Assembly: GCA_030737835.1 (NCBI GenBank)
Contig: JAUJYN010000101.1
Location: forward strand, 1 to 64,000
Length of the DNA stretch: 64,000 nt
Direction of reading: 5' to 3'
Source of the DNA: Acorus gramineus
Lineage: Eukaryota > Streptophyta > Magnoliopsida > Acorales > Acoraceae
The notes beneath the pieces were generated by a model, which searched no databases, was not told the origin of the DNA, and was given only the letters and a program-made list of their open reading frames with translations. Below are positions 57,667 to 64,000 of the stretch, piece after piece; the stretch's first letter is position 1; the number at the start of each line of letters is the position of its first letter. The translations under genes were made by a program, and so were the position numbers.

Positions 57667-59266
57667 TGTTATGCCTGTGTTATTTGGAGCCTTATTTTTT
57701 CATCGGAGTTGTTAAAATTTTAGCTTTTAGCTACCCGCGGGAGTTGGGGTGCTCTGATTGAAAATCTGACTGCATAATTGTTCTCCTGGTACTGGCATTG
57801 GCCTACTTGTAAATTTTTGTCACATTCTGACGTCTTTTTAGAAGTTATGCAATTCAGATTGGTATTCGGATTTAATTTTTGTCAATATCCAAGATGAAGA
57901 GGTTCAAATCTAATTTTATCATGGGATGTTTAGTTTTGAGTTAGCTTTCTTGCAAAAGTGGAATAGATCATCTGGATTCATGTAACAAAAGTTATGGGTA
58001 TTTTTCCAATTATACCCTAGGGATGAGAAAATTCTGGCATCAGCTATGTTCGATGCTTAGCTCACATTTTGAAATAGCTGGAGGGGTTATTTAATCTGAT
58101 CATAAACATGAAAGTTGTAGATAAGCTTCTTGGATTTTCAATGGATTTTGCATTGTACAATGCGGAGCTAGATTGTGGAAGTTATAGCTGTTCTAGTGTT
58201 GACTGTCCAGAATTTTAGTCAAGGATAGCCTAGTCATTTCACCCCCACTAGTTTGTTGTATTTAGGCCCAAATGTCTCTCCTCTCTCTGTCTCTCATTCT
58301 CGACTCTCTTTTGGACCAGCCCTTTTGAGCGTGTTTGGTGGAGTTTTAGAAGGAGAAGAAGATGGAACAAGAAGAGGTAGAGTTAGAAAAAGTGGAAATC
58401 AAGGTGTGTGTGTGTGCAGGATTTGTTGTTGTGTTCTCTTCCTTCTCCTCCTCCTCTAGAGCACCTCTCATGGTTTTCTCCCCTGTTCCCCCTCCCCTCT
58501 GGTTCAGCAAGAAGAAGAGAGGCTAAGATTGAGGTGGTGGTAGTGGTGGTGGTGGTCGAGGTGGTCATGGGCACGCTTGTGAGCTCCCACATCTCCCCTT
58601 CCCTCCCCCCTCTCTTGGTAAGCTTTTCCCTCTTCTTTCTATTGGTTTTTCAGCATGTGGGTATGTGTGGGTGCTTTTGGGAGAGTGTTGTTATGTGAAA
58701 TTGTTATTGCACATGAGGTGTTTGTGTTTGTGCATGAATGGTGGTGGTTTTGTATTGTAGTAAGGCAGATTTGTGTCTCCTTAAGATCCTTATGGAACTA
58801 GTACCTAGAGGCATGTTTTGAGGCTTGTGTCCCATGTAATATGATCATCTATGTGTCTAGATGCTATATATGAAATTTGGTGTCCATATGATATTTTTGT
58901 TGTATGTTATAACCTATTTTGCATGGACTGTCCAGATTGGCGTGGGAACTGTCCAGTTTCTGAAAAGGATTTTATTTTGACCTTGTAGAGGCAAAATTAG
59001 GTTATGATGTCTTCATGGCTTATAATCCCAACATATTCGAGAATGTGTATGATTTATTTCATAATTTTTTGATGTGTATTAGGTGCTGTGGGGATCAAAT
59101 AGTAGGGCTGATTGAAGCAGAAATACCAATTTTTCTTAATTGTGTGTCAAGGAGTTGTTATGAATGTTGTGCAAAGTATCAGGAGTTAGAGTATTCATGA
59201 AGTAGGCTTATATGTGTGTCAGAAGGTTCCATATTTTAATTTTGGATCATTGGTTGTGTTTTGTAG

Positions 59267-59303
59267 CTTTCGTTAGCGGAACTCGCGATGAATGAGTTGT
59301 TAG
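59267..59303 (+). other. 37-nt version of the microexon-like block
   Basis: Between TTGTAG and GTGAGT. Sequence is diverged but position and both splice-like borders are kept. Confidence 0.5.
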
Positions 59304-59706
59304 GTGAGTGGTTTGATCCAACCCATCGGGAAGCGTTGAATGTACGTAATCATGCGTCACGCATCCGTGGGGCGCCCTAACTATACTACTTGTTGAGATG
59401 AGTAATATGGTCATGTCTAACCCATATTATGCTAGATATCTTGCATGCTAGGCCTGTATAGCTCGTATATTGCATAGAACCCCCTATTCTACCATATACT
59501 TGCATATGTATTGTATTCATATATGAATAACCATGTTTGCATGCGCCGTGCTTGTGTGAGCATGTATCCCCTTGCATTATATGGATGTATGGAATATGGC
59601 ATGTCTTAGGTAGTCTTATAATACTACCCCCCTAGATTAGTAATATCTAGCAGGATTAAACTTGGGTTAATGACCGAGTGCATACTTAGTATTCCCTAGT
59701 AATAAG

Positions 59707-59834
59707 ACTTGAGTACGTGGTGTAGTAATTGCGCTCTTCTTGTTGGGGCAAAGCTATGACCTTCTTATGATCTCAAGACGGTCATAGCTTTGCCCTAACA
59801 AGATGGGCGCAACTACTACACCACGCGCTCAAGT
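59707..59834. repeat. Long inverted repeat, 55-nt arms, 18-nt loop
   Basis: Arms 59707-59761 and 59780-59834 pair with about six mismatches, from ACTTGAG to CTATGACC. The equivalent stretch of the other B copy (around 37320-37450) lacks it, so it is a separate insertion or foldback element. Target duplication is not clear. Confidence 0.85.
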
Positions 59835-60225
59835 AGATGTGGTTCCTACTAGACTCAGGTTCGTTTGGGAATATTGGCATGCACCTGTTAGTGTGCAAGA
59901 TCGCGCTTGACCCTGCCCTTTTAAGTTTGTGATATCCAACGCATGTTAGGGTATACCTTGTGTTATATATGTGTCACTTTTTGGCCTTTTGGCAACCATT
60001 GGAGCATTTTTAGCAGTTTTAAAATTTTTAGTGTTTTTCGATCGGAACCGCATAATTTCAGACTGTTAGCTATCGTCTGAGTTAGAGGACTCCGATTGAA
60101 AATCTAACTGCATATTATGTGTCCTGGTGCCGTTTTAAGCCACTCATGAAAATTTCATCGAATTCCGGCATCGTTTCCAAAAATTTCGCAGTTCCGGGGC
60201 GTATCCGGGTTTTTAAGTCGCACAC

Positions 60226-60232
60226 TATATAA
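60226..60232 (+). promoter_or_regulatory. TATA box of solo LTR
   Basis: TATATAA 265 nt into the LTR, before a CTCTCTCTCCTCTCC leader, as in the LTR at 14079. Confidence 0.65.
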
Positions 60233-60898
60233 GAGGTGTTATAAAAATCAAATCACTATTCATCATCTTCCCGACCTTGAGCTCTCTCTCTCCTCTCCTC
60301 CGTTTTTCTTCCGTTTGAGCCCCCTACACCCCTCAAACCAAGAAACTTAAAGCACGGGAAGTGTAGATCGGGTCCCGATCTACACACCGGTGTCTTCAAA
60401 TCCCGTTTCCGGCGATCCTAGCCTCCCCGACCTCCCCTCTTTGTCCTCTGATTTGGCCCGTTTCGAAGGCCAAGGTAGATCGGGGCGTGAGAAGGCCGTT
60501 GGGAAGGGTTTCGGAGCGCGGAGATCACCCGGTCACCTCTTCCTCCCCCTCGGTAAGCTTCTTTCCCTCTTTTTTCTTGTTTAGATGATTGCTAGGGGGG
60601 GGTTTTGTGTTTGGGGGTGGTCGGCGGCAGTGGGGGTCGTCGGAGGGTGGTTGGAGATGGTCGGAGGTAGTCGGCGGTCGTGGGAGGGGCGGTGATGGCA
60701 CTCGAGCAGTGGCGGGCTCTGTTCCGGGCAGCAGGCAGCAGCGGCAGCGACCCAGGCAACGCGCAGGCCGGGCGCGCGCGGGCATGCGCGCGTGCGTGCG
60801 CGGGTGTGCGTGCGCGCGTGCGCGCGCGGGGTGTGCGCGGGTCTGGTGCGAGGGGCTGGTCGTGCTGGGCGCGCGGGAGGTGCTGGCGAGGTGCTAGG

Positions 60899-61053
60899 CG
60901 TGCGCGAGGTGGTGGCCGAGGTGCTGTGCCGTGCGCGAGGTGGTGGCCGAGGTGCTGTGCCGTGCGCGAGGTGGTGGCCGAGGTGCTGTGCCGTGCGCGA
61001 GGTGGTGGCCGAGGTGCTGTGCCGTGCGCGAGGTGGTGGCCGAGGTGCTAGGC
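60899..61053 (+). repeat. 31-bp tandem repeat, five units, in the GC-rich LTR section
   Basis: GTGCGCGAGGTGGTGGCCGA recurs at 31-bp spacing. Since 31 is not a multiple of 3, each unit is read in a different frame, which argues against coding. Confidence 0.92.
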
Positions 61054-61482
61054 AGTGCGCGCGGGTGTGCAGAGTGCGCGCGGAGAGCGCGGCGAGGTGG
61101 CAGTGGTGCGCGCGAGGCGCGGCGAGGCGGCGGAGGTGCGCGCGGAGTGCGCGCGGGAAGGTGCTGCGCGCGGGGGCCGTGCGGGGTACTCGCGGGGCGA
61201 CGCGAGGTGTTCGGGGCGCTCGGGCTATGGCGGCGGGGGCGCAGTGGATGCGCGGAGCCCGGGGTTGGTGCGGCGGCGTGTCCCAGCGGCGGGCAGGGGC
61301 CGGCGGTGTGCGGGGTGCGCGGGCTGAAGCGCGGCGGTGCACCCGGGCGGTCGGGGGGCCGTGCGGGTGGTTGCCAGGGGTGTTGGATGTTTGATTTGGG
61401 ATTTTGGGTATTTAATTGTGTGTTTTGTGTGAATTGGGGTCATTGTGGATTATACTTTCCCAGTTAATGCCCTGTCTTGCAG

Positions 61483-61518
61483 ATCCCGACGGACGGTCGC
61501 GCGTCGACCCGATTTCCG
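61483..61518 (+). other. 36-nt microexon-like block in LTR
   Basis: Between CTTGCAG and GTGAGT. Core GACGGACGGTCGCGCG. Confidence 0.6.
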
Positions 61519-62269
61519 GTGAGTGGGACAACCCAACCCAGTGTGGGAGGCGCTACATGCCTTGGGCGTGTACCGTCCTCCCCTGGGGCTTATAGTTAGT
61601 ATTAACTGCTTTGATGTAATCTATGTATGCATGATGTGTGTGTAGAATTGCATGCCACCCTAGATTGTGTGTTAGGGACTTGCACCCTTAGGATTGTGCA
61701 TGAGCCATGCATCCTGCCTCCCCGCTATCATGCTAGGAAAGCCCGACCTGTGCATGCGTCCTATTAGTTTGGTTTATTTAATTAAATGCGAACTGTAATA
61801 ATAGATAGCATGCTTAGGGAATATAAGGGGGCCTTGCGAGGTTAACATTGAGACCCGGGTTAGGGTACTCCGTGTTCCTCGTTTGGTTGTCGGATGTCCT
61901 ACATCGGGACCTCAGGTTACCCTCCCAAGGTCTCTTTTCCCCATATTGGTCTTATTTATTTCCCCGCATCCTGGTTATGCGCGCTGGTGGAATTCTGAGG
62001 AATTCAAGACATTAGAGTTGTAGAGATGTGCTGTCAGCGGATCCGAGTGGATCATATGCGATGGATAGGCTGTTCTGTTCCCTTCGTTGGATCCGTGTAG
62101 AGACTACCTCGGCGTTAGACAGGTTGTCCCGTGCAGGGGCTCCCACTAGTAGGCGCCTCCTGATTTGGTGAAGGACTGTGCTGAACATGGGAGTGGCCAA
62201 ACAACCACGGAGTGAGGAGAGACTATCGGTGGACCAAGGGTAACCAACAGCCTAGTCAGTCCCAAGAGC

Positions 62270-62450
62270 CTAGGTCACCTGTTGAGAGGTGAGGGTGAGG
62301 GTATGGTGGGCCGGCGATGCGACGACCCACAGGATTATGTATGGATGATTATCCACCCATTAAGTCCCAATATCCTTGGTCACCTGTGAGGGTGAGGGTG
62401 AGGGTGAGGGTATGGCAGTTCGGCGATGAACGAACCCCCGGACTTGTGAT
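62270..62450 (+). repeat. G-tract plus stem-loop units in solo LTR
   Basis: Two units. The second has four GAGGGT steps and a GTTCG/CGAAC stem where others have GTCG/CGAC. Confidence 0.7.
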
Positions 62451-63535
62451 ACTATGCCACTTGTGGCTTATGAATTGCTTAAATGTGGTTAATATGAACT
62501 GTATGCATGGGTTGTGCTATTCACTGAGCGTGTGGCTCACCCCTCGCATATTGTCTTTTCAGTGATCTCTGAGGGAGGAGCTTCCCGAGCGACTACGCCA
62601 GCAGAGGGTAGCGCCGCGTCCCACGAGTTTTGAGGCCATCAGCACCCTTCTTTCTGTTGTACGTATATGTTCTGTGCTTGGGCACTTAGTTGGATTATGT
62701 TTGGGATTTTATTTGTGTATATATGGGCATGTTGGCTCTCACAGGACTTATGATTATGTATCGAGTCTGTAGTATGTTTTGACTACAGACTCAGTCTTTG
62801 TAGCTTCCGCCTTTGGTGTATATATTATGTCAGCCCTGCTTTTACCTGTGTTGTCATTTTAGTTGTTGTTTGTGGTATATTATTGAACTCTTATTACTGA
62901 TATCATATATACACTTGCCGCGTCCCAGGGACGGCCGCCCTGGGGCGTGACACCTTGTATGCTTGTATGCATATTATTTAGGCCATGCCTGGTATGTATG
63001 TTGCACATATATATTGTTTATGATTTACCATGTTAGGGAGAACCCCTATAGTTAATTCTATGTTATCGTGCATGTGGACCATTTATATAACTGCAATAGA
63101 ATTCTCCTATTATAATTGCGCATGTTAGACTATTCGTGTCTGCCTGTGCTAGACGTGGGTATGACCCATTGTCAGGTTGTACCTTAGTTAGTTAGAGCGC
63201 AAGCGATGTCATTGCCACCTTGCATTTGTGTGATGCACTTGTTGGAATTCAAGAGAATTCGATGTTATTCCAGTGTTTTGAACCGGTGATTATGATGTTT
63301 AAGCTAGACCTACCCATGTTAGGCGAGTGTATGAACCGCCCATTGGGTTATGCTTTGGGCTTATTTTTGGTGCGAAAGCCGAGGTAACTCCTTGCGTCTG
63401 AGCAATGCATCTGTGTGGGAGTTCATGTGTATTCGATAGCATCGGTAGGCAATTATCGGGAGTAGTTGTTTTTCCGTTTGGTTCGCTTTGCGAAGATGGA
63501 GTGTTTCCTCCCAATATCGTTCTGAAGCGGCCCGG

Positions 63536-63835
63536 GTTGTAGCTATCCTGACAGAGGGCCCCCACTTGTAGGTACTATCGATGCATGCGGCAAGATGTAC
63601 TGATCATGGGGGTATACCAGGTAGAGGCTACCCGGGAGAGGGCTAACAAATGATATTGCGAGCATGGAATCGTTCTCCCCTTCATCGAATCTGTGTCGAT
63701 GCTGCCCAGCGTTGTAGCTGTCCTGATAGAGGGCCCCCACTTGTAGGTACTATCGATGCAGGCGGTAAGATGTACTGATCGTGGGGTTATACCAGGTAGA
63801 GGCTACTCGGGAGAGGGTTACCAGATGATGAAGAG
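63536..63835 (+). repeat. Tandem duplication, 175-bp period, in type B LTR
   Basis: GTTGTAGCTATCCTGACAGAG at 63536 recurs as GTTGTAGCTGTCCTGATAGAG at 63711, each followed by GGGCCCCCACTTGTAGG and TATACCAGGTAGAGGCTAC. Confidence 0.85.
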
Positions 63836-64000
63836 TGTAGAGCATGCAGTTTTATCCAAAAAGTCACTAGGATCACCCCTGCGGGAGTGGGGGTGAGGGT
63901 GAGTTGAGTCACGTCGTCACGTAACTCTTATACCCATCGAGTATATTCTGGGTATGATACTCCTAATGCGTGAGGTATCGAAGTATATCTCTATCTCATA

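Larger units (their letters stand above)
59961..62952 (+). mobile_element. Solo LTR, type A1 (2992 bp) with 5-bp target duplication
   Basis: TGTTATATATGTGTC to GGGGCGTGACA, flanked by CCTTG at 59956-59960 and 62953-62957. TATATAA at 60226-60232. Putative intron 60553-61482 (930 bp). 36-nt block 61483-61518. G-tract/stem-loop units 62270-62450. TTTTCAG near 62571. Confidence 0.95.
57667..64000 (+). mobile_element. Type B LTR or element, runs past the window end, with nested A1 LTR
   Basis: Starts TGTTATGCCTGTGTTATTTGG and follows the B copy at 33036-38942 in order. Putative intron 58619-59266 (GTAAG...TTGTAG) and a 37-nt block 59267-59303. It contains a long hairpin (59707-59834), the nested solo LTR (59961-62952) and a tandem duplication near 63536. 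The right end is outside the window. Confidence 0.78.

Overview
The window is repeat-dense nuclear DNA from a flowering plant. I see no host protein-coding gene, rRNA or tRNA. The evidence is nested LTR retrotransposons with plant-type primer-binding sites (initiator tRNA-Met), plant Ty3/gypsy and Ty1/copia proteins, MITEs, a LINE tail and an AT-rich background. Species cannot be named from what is visible. Every protein-coding stretch is a transposon gene, and most are broken.

The dominant repeat is a set of related, very long LTRs (about 2.6-3.5 kb) beginning TGTTATATATGTG or a variant and ending GGGGCGTGACA or a variant. I call them A1 (1-1162, 6107-9048, 14079-17464, 33815-36230, 59961-62952), A2 (28463-31656, 47438-50072), B (33036-38942, and 57667 to the window end) and C (39437-42641). 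Only one keeps its internal region: a minus-strand Ty3/gypsy element with a chromodomain-type pol (1-9048, 3' LTR cut by the window edge), whose reading frame carries about six frame changes. Six others are solo LTRs: five (14079, 28463, 33036, 39437, 59961) have perfect 5-bp target duplications, 47438 has an imperfect one. The 33815 copy lacks clean termini and 57667 runs off the window.

Layout: 1-9048 chromovirus-like element inserted near the start of an older copia element (LTR 9109-9394); 9.4-14 kb AT-rich with a GGGCC-rich degenerate repeat, a 163-bp tandem duplication and a LINE tail; 14-17.5 kb solo LTR; 17.6-19.9 kb gag-only short LTR element; 20.9 kb foldback MITE; 23.2-28.4 kb minus-strand Tat-like gypsy element with gag and two protease modules but no reverse transcriptase; 28.5-31.7 kb solo LTR; 32-44.7 kb one decayed copia element split by two solo LTRs, one itself carrying another LTR; 45-57 kb a direct duplication (segment A 45.0-52.3, segment B 54.3-57.1) separated by a gypsy gag/LTR fragment; 57.7-64 kb a B-type LTR with a nested A1 solo LTR.

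The most unusual signal is inside the long LTRs. Nine copies, in both orientations and across the A, B and C types, share a 34-37 nt block (exactly 36 nt in seven). It is preceded by TTGCAG or TTGTAG and followed by GTGAGT. A 0.6-1.15 kb GC-rich, length-variable stretch lies upstream and starts with a 5' splice-site-like GT (usually GGTAAG). This looks like an intron plus a 36-nt microexon inside the LTR leader. Downstream is an array of G-tracts each followed by a stem-loop with compensatory base changes. The two A2 LTRs lack the TATATAA of A1 and instead carry seven WRKY-type W-box cores. Segments A and B act as each other's empty-site controls and date three DNA transposon insertions.
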